Of a stretch of DNA of 64,000 bases, positions 17,556-25,830 are shown one piece after another. The DNA lies in NCBI RefSeq assembly GCF_017427765.1, contig NZ_JAFRSC010000005.1, forward strand, positions 1 to 64,000, read 5' to 3'. Under the pieces are notes generated by a model, which was not told the origin of the DNA, ran no database searches, and was given only the letters and a program-made list of their open reading frames with translations. Numbering within the stretch: position 1 is the stretch's first letter; every line of letters starts with the position of its first letter. Source of the DNA: Methanobrevibacter sp. GTDB taxonomy: Archaea; Methanobacteriota; Methanobacteria; Methanobacteriales; Methanobacteriaceae. A program made the translations under genes and the position numbers.

Positions 17556-18581
17556 ATGAAAGTTGTCGTTGATGCTTCTAATGTAGCTCATTATGTTAAA
17601 AATGAAAATGGTCAACCGAAAATGGCTAATATCCTTGCAGCTGTTAAAGCATTAGAAGAAAGTGAAGATGAATTTGTAATTATTGCTGATGCATCACTTC
17701 GTCATGATATTGATGATAAAGAAAAATTCTTAAAATTACTTGACAGTGAAAACGTGGAAGAAGTTCCTGCCGGAAATGATGCTGATCATTTTATTCTTGA
17801 AATTGCTACTAGCGAAAAAGCTAAAGTATTATCTAATGATAAATTCAGAGATTATGCTGCTGAATTTAGAAATATTTCTTCAATGAGAATTCCATTTGTA
17901 ATCGATAAAGGCAGACTCACATTTGGAAAACCGAAACAACCAAAAAGAGATAAAAATATCCTTCAGCACATCTGTGATGAAATTATAAAAGAGTTAAACT
18001 TTAAAAAGTGGGAAATATATACTGGAAAAGAAGGATTGGATTTATCTCCATTAAATATAGCTAAACAAGCAATTATTCGTATTGATAATGCTAATAACAC
18101 TGAATCCAAACTTGAAAACATTTTCTCAAAAATACCTATGTTTAATAAGATTGTAGAAATGGTGGATGATGTTGAAATTGCAGCTCCATACGTGATTTTT
18201 GTATTGGTTCATCCTAAAGATTATAAGCTTGCAGTAAAAAATGCGGGAAATATTTCCGTTACTGTTGCTGACAGGTTAGGTCTTGAGAAAAAACCTTTGA
18301 TTGCTGTACGTAATGATTTATTTACTAAACCAGGTAATTTTGAGTTAAATATTTTACTTGCTGATGAAGTAACTGAAAATGCTCCTTATAATATTTTAGT
18401 TCGTGTAAGTGCCCATGATGAGGTATTCATCAAAAAGAACTCAAGAAATATTGCAAGTACTATTGCTGGAAGACTTGGTTCTTGGAAATTTCCATTCGTA
18501 TCTGTCAAACCGGATATGCTTTTAGAAAAACCAGGTGATTTTGAAATAGAACTTGAGAAAGGAGATGCTTTCGATGACTAG
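17556..18581 (+). CDS. Zc3h12a/NYN-type ribonuclease-domain protein with C-terminal duplicated module
   Basis: A 341-residue protein. The N-terminal 130 residues look like a NYN (PIN-like, Zc3h12a-type) RNase: 'VVVDASNVAHY' with the catalytic Asp, 'NDADHFIL' and 'VLSNDKFRDYA'. Residues about 208-275 and 276-336 are two copies of one module, recognisable by 'RLGLEKKPLIAVRNDLFTKP' against 'RLGSWKFPFVSVKPDMLLEK' followed by 'PGDFEIEL'. The duplicated module is not a family I recognise. Its last 8 bases overlap the next gene, so the two are translationally coupled. Confidence 0.7.
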   Translation: MKVVVDASNVAHYVKNENGQPKMANILAAVKALEESEDEFVIIADASLRHDIDDKEKFLKLLDSENVEEVPAGNDADHFILEIATSEKAKVLSNDKFRDYAAEFRNISSMRIPFVIDKGRLTFGKPKQPKRDKNILQHICDEIIKELNFKKWEIYTGKEGLDLSPLNIAKQAIIRIDNANNTESKLENIFSKIPMFNKIVEMVDDVEIAAPYVIFVLVHPKDYKLAVKNAGNISVTVADRLGLEKKPLIAVRNDLFTKPGNFELNILLADEVTENAPYNILVRVSAHDEVFIKKNSRNIASTIAGRLGSWKFPFVSVKPDMLLEKPGDFEIELEKGDAFDD

Positions 18582-19776
18582 TTTTTTAACTAAGTCTTTT
18601 ATTAGTTTATTTACTAAACTAAAACCTATTGCCGTTGGAACAAAATTTTTTCCAACCAATAATTTAGAGACTGAATACGTGGAGCTATTCAATTATACTC
18701 AAACTATCCTATTTGAACTTGAAAAGGCAGAAATCACTTCAGATTCTATTTTGCAGAATCTTATTCGTGATGTCGGTGCGGAAAACATCCCTGCAGATTA
18801 TACATTTCATGAATTGACTCCTGCGGAAAATAAAATAGAAGAATACGCATTGGTAAGCAATATTATTATGGGTAGTGACCGCTATCTTTATGTTGAACTT
18901 CAGTATCCATCTAATTTAATTAATATATTTGATAAGATTATTCAAAATGAAAAAGGAGATATTGTCGAAAAAACCGCAACTGAACTTGTTGCAAAAATGT
19001 TAAGTAAAAATGACGCTATTCGTGTAGCTATTGAACTGATAGGTATTGGTTTATCTGAAGGTAATCAAGTTGTTTCAGCTGTTGGAATGACTGGTGCTGC
19101 TTCAATTGAAAGAGCTATTCATTATACTCAAAGTATTGGAACTTTTCCGGGTATTGCATTTACAAAACTTGGAGGGGAATATGCATTGGTCTTTGATGAA
19201 CCGTTTTTACTTAAGGAATCTCGTCCTGTCGATTTGGAAAATTATCTTTTCATTGATTTGATCGATTCTACCAAATTCATTAATAAACATGGTAGGAACC
19301 AACTTGTTGAACTTATGACCGGAATAAAGAATTTCATTGAATCAGAGTGTGATGGTGAACTGGAAGGTTATAGGGAAGGTGGGGATGATTTTATTGCAAG
19401 ATTCCCATCAAAAGATTTGGCTATTCGTGCAGGATTGGACGCTGCCTGGTTTGCACTTGATAACGGTGCAAAAATTAGGGCGGGTGTTGGCAGAAGCAGA
19501 CGTGAAGCAGGTGAGAGAGCCCAATTGGTTGATGATATAGAAGCAACATCTCCATTATCATTAGTTGTTTTTGAATTGGCTAATGGACTGTATGCATACA
19601 ATATCCCATCTGAATTTACCAGAACATTAATTAACCTTGTGGAAAATGAAAAATCCAAATTGATTGGTGTTTTCATATTCGTATTCATATTCGTATATGT
19701 TATGTCAATTTTAGGATTGGGAATGTTCGGTTTTGTTGGAATAATACTGGCTTTGGTTTATGCAGTTGTCGCATAG
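18574..19776 (+). CDS. Membrane-anchored nucleotidyl cyclase-like protein
   Basis: A 400-residue protein. Residues about 220-320 resemble a class III cyclase/GGDEF-type palm domain: 'YLFIDLIDSTKFINKHGR' carries the metal-binding Asp pair and 'YREGGDDFIARFPS' looks like the GGDEF turn. An N-terminal domain of about 200 residues is unrecognised, and two hydrophobic helices at the C-terminus (about 360-400) would anchor it in the membrane. The ATG at 18574 is preferred because AAGGAG lies upstream inside the RNase gene. The product, whether cAMP, a cyclic dinucleotide or none, cannot be told. Confidence 0.6.
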   Translation: MTSFLTKSFISLFTKLKPIAVGTKFFPTNNLETEYVELFNYTQTILFELEKAEITSDSILQNLIRDVGAENIPADYTFHELTPAENKIEEYALVSNIIMGSDRYLYVELQYPSNLINIFDKIIQNEKGDIVEKTATELVAKMLSKNDAIRVAIELIGIGLSEGNQVVSAVGMTGAASIERAIHYTQSIGTFPGIAFTKLGGEYALVFDEPFLLKESRPVDLENYLFIDLIDSTKFINKHGRNQLVELMTGIKNFIESECDGELEGYREGGDDFIARFPSKDLAIRAGLDAAWFALDNGAKIRAGVGRSRREAGERAQLVDDIEATSPLSLVVFELANGLYAYNIPSEFTRTLINLVENEKSKLIGVFIFVFIFVYVMSILGLGMFGFVGIILALVYAVVA

Positions 19777-19802
19777 GAAATTAAGAAAAAGAGAAAAATA
19801 AT

Positions 19803-20216
19803 ATGAGACGAAAAAAAGACGATAAAAGAGTGTTAAGAGCAGGAAATGGCTCATCTAATCGCAAACGTCGAAAAAATAATAAACGTATTTTCAAATCAAT
19901 TAATAATCGCAGTCATGCTCCTCCAAGAAAACAACAGGTAAAAGGAAAAAGGAGTAGTAAAACAGTTTTAATCGTGATTATGGCATTAGTAGCTTTTATC
20001 ATTGGTGCAGGAATTGGTGTTACCTTGAGCTTTGATGATGGAAGTGTGGATAATGCTACTCAGGTTGAAAATGTCACTGTTGAAATGACAAGCAACCTCA
20101 ATGATTCTAATGGGGTTACTTACAATGAATCTGACCAGATTGACTATAATGAAAATCAGTCACTGGGCATTATTAGAGAACCTAAATATTCTAATGAAGA
20201 TGACGGTTCCCATTAA
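19803..20216 (+). CDS. Single-pass membrane protein with very basic N-terminus
   Basis: A 137-residue protein with a strongly Lys/Arg-rich first 57 residues, one transmembrane helix (about 58-80; 'VLIVIMALVAFIIGAGIGVTL') and an acidic, Asn/Ser-rich exterior tail. By the positive-inside rule the basic part is cytoplasmic and could bind nucleic acid or the ribosome. It follows the cyclase-like gene by 26 bases. It is not a family I recognise. Confidence 0.65.
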   Translation: MRRKKDDKRVLRAGNGSSNRKRRKNNKRIFKSINNRSHAPPRKQQVKGKRSSKTVLIVIMALVAFIIGAGIGVTLSFDDGSVDNATQVENVTVEMTSNLNDSNGVTYNESDQIDYNENQSLGIIREPKYSNEDDGSH

Positions 20217-20233
20217 CTTATTTTGTGATAATT

Positions 20234-21457
20234 ATGAATTTTATTAGAAATCTTGATGGGGGATTTTCTGCCATTGAAAATCTTAAAGTATCTGGAGCAA
20301 GAGAAGGCAAATTTGGAGTTACTATCATATTATGTCCAAACAGTACTGCTTCGGGCGTATTCACTTCAAATAAAGTTGTTGCAGCTCCGGTTAAGTATAC
20401 CAAAAATGTGTTAAAAAATGGAATTATTTCCGCTGTTTTTGTAAATAGTGGAAATGCAAATTGCTTTACAGGTGAACAGGGATTTAAAGATTGTGAAACT
20501 TTGGTTGAATTAGTTTCCAAGGATTTAAAAATTCCAGAAAGTGAAATTGCAATATCTTCAACTGGAGTTATTGGACGTGAAATGCCAATTGATGTAATTT
20601 CAAAAGTAGCTTATGAATCACTTTCCAAACTGGGAAACAGTCCTGAAAATTCTCTTGCGGCTGCAAAGGCCATCATGACTACAGATACTTTTCCAAAAGA
20701 GTGTGCTGTTGAAGTCACTTTAACAACTGGTGAAACAGTAAAAATTGCAGGTATTACAAAAGGAAGCGGGATGATTGCACCGAATATGGGCACTATGCTT
20801 TCTTTTATCGTAACTGATGCTATTATTCCTTCTGAAGAAATTAATAAAGCATTAAAACAGGCAGCTAATATCAGCTTTAACATGATTGTTGTTGACGGTG
20901 ATGAAAGTACAAATGACACATGTCTGATGATGGCAAATGGGTCATCAGGTGTTGAAGTTGTAAAAGGCGGAAAAATAGATTCCAATTTCCAGGAGGCATT
21001 AAATTATCTCTGCATCGATCTGGCTAAAAAAATGGCTCGTGATGGTGAAGGAGCCACAAAATTCATAGAAGCTAATGTTTGCGGTGCAAAAGATTCAAAT
21101 GATGCAAGACTTGCTGCAAAGTCAATCATATCCTCAAGTCTTTTTAAGTCTGCCGTATTCGGTGGTGATCCTAACTGGGGAAGAATCGTGTCTGCCATAG
21201 GTTATTCCGGTTGTGATTTAAATCCGGATATAGTGACAATAGCTATTGCAGATGATGAGGATGAGGTAAATCTTGTGAAAAATGGTGAAATATTGGCATT
21301 TGAGAATACTCCATATCTTGATAGGGCTGAAAAAATAATGCAGTCCAAAAATGTCACTGTCAATATTGACATGGATTTAGGTGATGGTGAGGCTACTGCA
21401 TGGGGTTGTGATTTAACTTACGATTATGTTAAAATTAATGCTGAATACACCACTTAA
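20234..21457 (+). CDS. argJ: Bifunctional glutamate N-acetyltransferase / ornithine acetyltransferase
   Basis: A 407-residue ArgJ, normal length for the family. 'KGSGMIAPNMGTMLSF' holds the self-cleavage site; the nucleophile is the Thr at about 187, preceded here by Gly. 'GDPNWGRIVSAIGYSG' and 'VDGDESTNDTC' are further family motifs. It transfers acetyl groups between N-acetylornithine and glutamate in arginine synthesis. argB lies 13 kb away, so the pathway genes are scattered. The ATG at 20234 is used, with GTGAT as the upstream site. Confidence 0.95.
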   Translation: MNFIRNLDGGFSAIENLKVSGAREGKFGVTIILCPNSTASGVFTSNKVVAAPVKYTKNVLKNGIISAVFVNSGNANCFTGEQGFKDCETLVELVSKDLKIPESEIAISSTGVIGREMPIDVISKVAYESLSKLGNSPENSLAAAKAIMTTDTFPKECAVEVTLTTGETVKIAGITKGSGMIAPNMGTMLSFIVTDAIIPSEEINKALKQAANISFNMIVVDGDESTNDTCLMMANGSSGVEVVKGGKIDSNFQEALNYLCIDLAKKMARDGEGATKFIEANVCGAKDSNDARLAAKSIISSSLFKSAVFGGDPNWGRIVSAIGYSGCDLNPDIVTIAIADDEDEVNLVKNGEILAFENTPYLDRAEKIMQSKNVTVNIDMDLGDGEATAWGCDLTYDYVKINAEYTT

Positions 21458-21545
21458 AGAAAAGCTTTAAATATCTTGAAAACAAATATTTTTTTGTTAT
21501 ATATAATTCTAATTTTATTATTATCAATTGTAAGGAGGGGAAAAT

Positions 21546-21650
21546 ATGGCAAAAGTTAAAGGAACTAACAGAAGAACCAGACAAAAAAGAAGTTATACTA
21601 AACCTGGTAGTAAAAGAGGAAGAGGAGTTAAACAAACTTGGAAAAAATAA
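21546..21650 (+). CDS. Very basic 34-residue protein
   Basis: A short ORF (MAKVKGTNRRTRQKRSYTKP, then GSKRGRGVKQTWKK) in which nearly half of the residues are Lys or Arg and none are acidic. It has an excellent ribosome-binding site (AAGGAGGGG, 21533-21541) and is followed by a T run, so expression looks strong. Size and composition recall small ribosomal or nucleic-acid-binding proteins such as eL41, but the sequence is not one I recognise. It may be ribosome- or DNA-associated. Confidence 0.65.
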   Translation: MAKVKGTNRRTRQKRSYTKPGSKRGRGVKQTWKK

Positions 21651-21713
21651 TCCTCTTATAACTTTTTTTTATCATTTTTAACTATTTTTACATCGTTTTA
21701 TACAATTCATCAT

Positions 21714-21745
21714 ATTGAAAATTATTATATACTATTTTTTAAAGA
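21714..21745 (+). repeat. Promoter repeat copy 1 (methyltransferase paralogue 1)
   Basis: A 32-base stretch identical to 23461-23492, including a TATA-like TTATATACTA core. It lies about 20 bases before the ribosome-binding site of the first methyltransferase. The identity in AT-rich, non-coding DNA shows that gene and promoter were duplicated together. Confidence 0.75.
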
Positions 21746-21765
21746 TTATTATTTAGGTGAAAAAT

Positions 21766-22365
21766 ATGATGATGCCTGAAAATGGACATAGAGCTCATGG
21801 ATTTTCAAGTGCTTTTTTCCTGGATTCTGATGAAATATTAAAAGAATTGGATATTCAAGGAAATGAGACATTTATGGATGCGGGTTGTGGTGATGGTCAC
21901 AATGCCATTAAAGTTTTAGAAGACTATAATCATAAAGGAACTGTTTATGCAGTAGATATTTATGATGCTTCTATTGAGGATATGGAAAAATATAAAAAAG
22001 AAAACAATGTTGAAAATTTAATCAATATTGAAGCTGATATTACTGAAGGAATTCCTGGTGTGGATGACTCTTCAATTGATATAGTTTTGATGGTCAATGT
22101 ATTCCATGGGTTTAAAGCATCAAGAAAATTTGATGAAGCTGTTTGTGAACTTAAAAGAATTGTTTCTGAAGATGGAAAAATAGCCATCATGGATTATAAA
22201 GCATGGGATGTCCCTAATGGTCCTCCAACTAAGGTGAGGAGTTCTCCGGATGAATTGGAAGAATTATTCAATAAACATGGTCTTAAAAAAGTTTATTTGA
22301 ATGAAGAAATTGGGGAAGACATTCCTGAAGGCAAATCTCACTATCTAATCATGTTTAAAAAATAA
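21766..22365 (+). CDS. SAM-dependent methyltransferase (class I), paralogue 1
   Basis: A 199-residue class I methyltransferase with motif I 'FMDAGCGDGHNAIKVL', acidic motif 'AVDIYDASIEDM' and 'VLMVNVFHGF', close to the UbiE/arsenite-type methyltransferases of archaea. The true start is probably one of the ATGs following AGGTG at 21766. A paralogue about 60% identical by eye lies 1.1 kb downstream, separated by a CPBP protease gene. The substrate is unknown. Confidence 0.82.
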   Translation: MMMPENGHRAHGFSSAFFLDSDEILKELDIQGNETFMDAGCGDGHNAIKVLEDYNHKGTVYAVDIYDASIEDMEKYKKENNVENLINIEADITEGIPGVDDSSIDIVLMVNVFHGFKASRKFDEAVCELKRIVSEDGKIAIMDYKAWDVPNGPPTKVRSSPDELEELFNKHGLKKVYLNEEIGEDIPEGKSHYLIMFKK

Positions 22366-22458
22366 TAACATGATTAATCTATTTTTTGACTATTTTTTCA
22401 ATTAAAATTATTTTTTGATTGGTAATTTTTATATGTTCTAAACAAAATAACATTAATC

Positions 22459-23340
22459 ATGTTTGAAAAAGATACAAATAAATTTCCAGATTATGTTACT
22501 TTTGGAAGAACTTTTGAAAAATATCGTTGGTATAGGCCAATTCTCACAATCATTGTTTCGTTTGTGTTGTTGTTTGTATTTCAATTTATACTGATGGCTA
22601 TTTTCAGCACAATATATGGGCCTATGAATTTCTTGAATGCCGTTATGGGAGGATATGATACTTTAAATAGCTCTGATGCTTCTGTGTATTTCTCATATTT
22701 GTCCATTGCTGCTTTTCTACCAGCATTATATATTGCTTCTAGACTTGTTCATGACAGACCATTTTCTTCTTATTCCTCATCACGTGGAGGATGGGATTGG
22801 AAAATATATTTTAAATGTTTGATTATTCCGTTAATAGTATATGCTGTTTATACAGTAGTAGACCTTGCTATCCACGGACCAAAAGGTCATGCCGGGCAAG
22901 TTTCCCAGATAGTGTTGGTAGTATCTGTGATTCTTATTCCTCTGCAGTGTATTGCGGAAGAATATATGTTCCGTGGTCTTTTAATGCAGACTTTCGGATC
23001 ATGGATTAAAATACCAATCTTGGCAGTTATTGTTCAGGCATTAATTTTTGCTATGCTTCATCCATACAATATAATTGGTGTAATTACAATATTAATCAGC
23101 GGTTTAGTTTTTGGTCTGCTGGCATGGCAAACCAATGGGTTGGAAGCTGGAGCTGCACTTCATTCAGTAAATAACTTGATGGGTTTCTATGTTGTTGTAC
23201 TTGGATTGGGAACTCTCTCATCAGCAGTGTCTGTGTTTGATTCTCTTGCAGATATACTAGTTGCAGTAATCTCTGCATTGTTGATATATTATATTGGTAG
23301 TAAAAAAGGATGGTTTGACCAAAAGACTTCTGAATCTTAA
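22459..23340 (+). CDS. CPBP family intramembrane glutamic endopeptidase
   Basis: A 293-residue membrane protein with about eight helices and the Abi/CPBP active-site motifs: 'EEYMFRG' at about 166, 'FAMLHP' and 'HSVNNLMG'. The family cleaves within the membrane (Rce1-like) and is linked to processing of prenylated or secreted peptides and to self-immunity. It sits between the two methyltransferase copies and is followed by a strong terminator. Its substrate is unknown. Confidence 0.88.
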   Translation: MFEKDTNKFPDYVTFGRTFEKYRWYRPILTIIVSFVLLFVFQFILMAIFSTIYGPMNFLNAVMGGYDTLNSSDASVYFSYLSIAAFLPALYIASRLVHDRPFSSYSSSRGGWDWKIYFKCLIIPLIVYAVYTVVDLAIHGPKGHAGQVSQIVLVVSVILIPLQCIAEEYMFRGLLMQTFGSWIKIPILAVIVQALIFAMLHPYNIIGVITILISGLVFGLLAWQTNGLEAGAALHSVNNLMGFYVVVLGLGTLSSAVSVFDSLADILVAVISALLIYYIGSKKGWFDQKTSES

Positions 23341-23349
23341 TTATTTTTG

Positions 23350-23380
23350 GAAAATGATTAATTATCATTTTCTTTTTTTT
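23350..23380 (+). terminator. Hairpin terminator after the CPBP gene
   Basis: A perfect 9-bp stem (GAAAATGAT at 23350-23358, ATCATTTTC at 23364-23372), loop TAATT, followed by eight T. Confidence 0.65.
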
Positions 23381-23460
23381 TAATTTCAATTATTTTGGAC
23401 TTCACTTTACTCCTAGTATTTAATTTAAATTTGTGGATGACTCCAATTTTTCTTTTTTTC

Positions 23461-23492
23461 ATTGAAAATTATTATATACTATTTTTTAAAGA
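23461..23492 (+). repeat. Promoter repeat copy 2 (methyltransferase paralogue 2)
   Basis: Identical over 32 bases to 21714-21745. It is placed at the same distance before the second methyltransferase, so both genes should share a promoter and probably regulation. Confidence 0.75.
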
Positions 23493-23522
23493 GTATTAGT
23501 TAAGGAAATGTTGGTGATGTAT

Positions 23523-24104
23523 ATGGAACACAAACACCACGGAAAGTCAAGTGCAAGTTTCTTGAACGCTGATGAAATATTAAATGAATTAAATTTCAAA
23601 GGTAATGAGACATTTATGGATGCAGGTTGTGGGGACGGTTATATTGCTATTAAAGCAATTGATAGTTATCTTCCTGACGGTAATGTTTATGCAGTAGATA
23701 GTTATAATGAATCCATAAAAAACTTAAATGATTATAAAAAAGAAAACAACATTGAAAATTTGGTTAATATCGAAGCAGATTTATCTAAGGAGATTCCTGA
23801 TGTCGAAGATGCATCAGTTGATGTTGTTTTAATGCTTAATGTATTTCATGGTTTTAGGGATAATTGTGATGATGTCATTTTGGAGCTAAAAAGAATTATT
23901 AAAGATGACGGAAAAATAGCCATAATGGATTTTAAACCTGTAGAAATGCAGATAGGTCCTCCATTAGATGTTAAAATTCCTTCAAGTATTGTGGAGGAGC
24001 AATTTAACAGTCATGGTCTTAAAAAGGTTTATTTAAATGAGGAAATTGGGGCTGAAATTCCCGGTGGCAAGTCTCATTATATGATAATATTTGAAAAGGA
24101 GTAA
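23523..24104 (+). CDS. SAM-dependent methyltransferase (class I), paralogue 2
   Basis: A 193-residue methyltransferase, paralogous to the gene at 21.8 kb throughout ('GNETFMDAGCGDGYIAIKAI', 'VLMLNVFHGF', 'KKVYLNEEIGAEIPGGKSHY'). I start it at the ATG at 23523, which follows GGTGAT; earlier in-frame ATGs at 23508 and 23517 are possible. The N-terminal region is His-rich (HKHHG). The cytidylyltransferase gene follows after six bases. Confidence 0.8.
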   Translation: MEHKHHGKSSASFLNADEILNELNFKGNETFMDAGCGDGYIAIKAIDSYLPDGNVYAVDSYNESIKNLNDYKKENNIENLVNIEADLSKEIPDVEDASVDVVLMLNVFHGFRDNCDDVILELKRIIKDDGKIAIMDFKPVEMQIGPPLDVKIPSSIVEEQFNSHGLKKVYLNEEIGAEIPGGKSHYMIIFEKE

Positions 24105-24110
24105 TTTTGG

Positions 24111-24821
24111 ATGATTTTTGCAGCAATTTTGGCTGGAGGCATTGGATCAAGAATGGGTGGTACTGATACTCCCAAACAATTTTTAACTTTAGGTGATAGG
24201 CCAGTTATAGTTCATACTATTGAAAAGTTTGTAATAAATAATAAAATTGATAAAATAATTGTTTTAACGCCTAAAAATTTCATCAATCATACAAATCATT
24301 TAATCAAAGATTATATAGGTGAAAATGATAATATTGTAGTTATTGAAGGTGGAAAAACAAGAAATGATACCTTAATTAACAGTATCAATTATATTGAAGA
24401 GAATTTCGGCATAGATGATTCTTCAATTATTATCACCCATGATTCTGTAAGGCCATTTGTCACCCATAGAATCATTGAGGATAATATTGATGCTGCACAG
24501 AAATATGGCGCATGCGATACTGTCGTTCCGGCCACTGATACTATTGTTGAAAGTGTGGATGGTGAGACAATTTCAAATATCCCTGTGAGGTCATATTATT
24601 ATCAAGGCCAAACGCCACAGAGCTTTAATATAAACAAACTTAATTCATTAATGTGTAGTTTAACGGAAGATGAAATTAATATTCTAACAGATGCATGTAA
24701 AATATTCACTTTGAAAGGTGAAGATGTATATCTAGTTGATGGAGAAGTAACAAATATTAAAATTACATACCCTTATGATTTAAAATTAGCAAATACAATA
24801 CTTGAGGATAATCATGATTAA
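24111..24821 (+). CDS. tarI: TarI-like cytidylyltransferase (ribitol-5-phosphate / IspD family)
   Basis: A 236-residue nucleotidyltransferase of the IspD/TarI family: 'AAILAGGIGSRMGGTDTPKQFL' is the CTP-binding loop, followed by 'HDSVRPFVTHRIIEDNI' and 'TPQSFNI'. IspD makes CDP-methylerythritol, but archaea use the mevalonate pathway. The next gene is a TarJ-type reductase, so CDP-ribitol synthesis from ribulose-5-phosphate is the more likely role. The stop overlaps the start of the TarJ gene. Confidence 0.85.
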   Translation: MIFAAILAGGIGSRMGGTDTPKQFLTLGDRPVIVHTIEKFVINNKIDKIIVLTPKNFINHTNHLIKDYIGENDNIVVIEGGKTRNDTLINSINYIEENFGIDDSSIIITHDSVRPFVTHRIIEDNIDAAQKYGACDTVVPATDTIVESVDGETISNIPVRSYYYQGQTPQSFNINKLNSLMCSLTEDEINILTDACKIFTLKGEDVYLVDGEVTNIKITYPYDLKLANTILEDNHD

Positions 24822-25830
24822 TATTGTCTACAGATTAAAGTCTCCAAAATTTTTTGAAGAATCCATTGATGAGATTGAACTGGACGGTGTAGTTGTAAGG
24901 CCGACATATCTGTCAATTTGTCAGGCGGACCAAAGATATTATCAGGGGTCAAGGCCTGCTGAAATTTTAGATAAAAAATTGCCGATGGCATTAATTCATG
25001 AAGGAATTGGAGAAGTTGTCTTTGACAGTGAGAATAATTTTAAATCTGGTGATAGGGTAGTAATGATTCCAAACACTCCTTTTGGAGATGATGTTTGTAG
25101 GCCGAATTATTCATATAAATCTAAATTTAGAGGAAGCGGATTTGACGGTTTTACCTCTGATTTGATTAAACTTGACTCAGACAGGGTTGTTAAAATTCCT
25201 GATGATTTTAATCTGTATGTTTCAGCATTTATAGAATTGATTTCTGTTGCTTATCAGGGGATTTCAAAATTTGAAGAGATTTGTGTTACTCCAAAAGATG
25301 TTTTGGGTGTTTGGGGTGATGGAAACTTGGGTTTCATCACAACATTGCTTTTAAAAGAGAAGTTTCCAGATTCTAAGGTAATAATTTTTGGAAAACATCA
25401 GGATAATCTGGATTTGTTTTCCTTTGCTGATGAAGTTTATAGAATTCATGATGTGCCTGATGGTTTGACTGTTGACCACGGATTTGAATGTGTAGGTTCA
25501 AGTGCTTCACAAACCGCTATTGATCAGATAATAAATCTAATAAATCCACAGGGAACAATAAATTTATTTGGCGTAAGCGAATATCCTATTCCGGTTAATA
25601 CTCGTCTAGTTTTAGAAAAAGGACTGACTGTTCAGGGAAACAGCAGATCTGAAAGGGAGGATTTTGTAGGTGTTGTTAATATCCTTTCCAAAAATCCTCG
25701 ATTGTTCACTTATCTGGAAAAACTTATTACCAACATATGTGAAATAAACTCTTTGGATGACCTTAAAGAAGCCTTTGATAAAGATTATATTTCTAAATTT
25801 GGTAAAACAATTTTAAAATGGAATAAATAA
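24814..25830 (+). CDS. tarJ: TarJ-like ribulose-5-phosphate reductase (MDR alcohol dehydrogenase)
   Basis: A 338-residue zinc-type medium-chain dehydrogenase with the features of TarJ: 'RPTYLSICQADQRYYQGSRP', 'LPMALIHEGIGEVV', 'VWGDGNLGFITTLLLKEKFPDSKVIIFGKH', 'FECVGSSASQTAIDQI' and 'LFGVSEYPIPVNTRLVLEKG'. In Gram-positive bacteria TarJ reduces ribulose-5-phosphate to ribitol-5-phosphate for TarI. The ATG at 24814 overlaps tarI by eight bases. In an archaeon with a pseudomurein wall the CDP-ribitol would serve a surface polymer that I cannot identify here. Confidence 0.88.
   Translation: MINIVYRLKSPKFFEESIDEIELDGVVVRPTYLSICQADQRYYQGSRPAEILDKKLPMALIHEGIGEVVFDSENNFKSGDRVVMIPNTPFGDDVCRPNYSYKSKFRGSGFDGFTSDLIKLDSDRVVKIPDDFNLYVSAFIELISVAYQGISKFEEICVTPKDVLGVWGDGNLGFITTLLLKEKFPDSKVIIFGKHQDNLDLFSFADEVYRIHDVPDGLTVDHGFECVGSSASQTAIDQIINLINPQGTINLFGVSEYPIPVNTRLVLEKGLTVQGNSRSEREDFVGVVNILSKNPRLFTYLEKLITNICEINSLDDLKEAFDKDYISKFGKTILKWNK

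Noticed and set aside
24111..24821. IspD (non-mevalonate isoprenoid enzyme).
   Set aside because: Archaea use mevalonate, and the overlapping downstream gene is TarJ-like, which points to ribitol phosphate.
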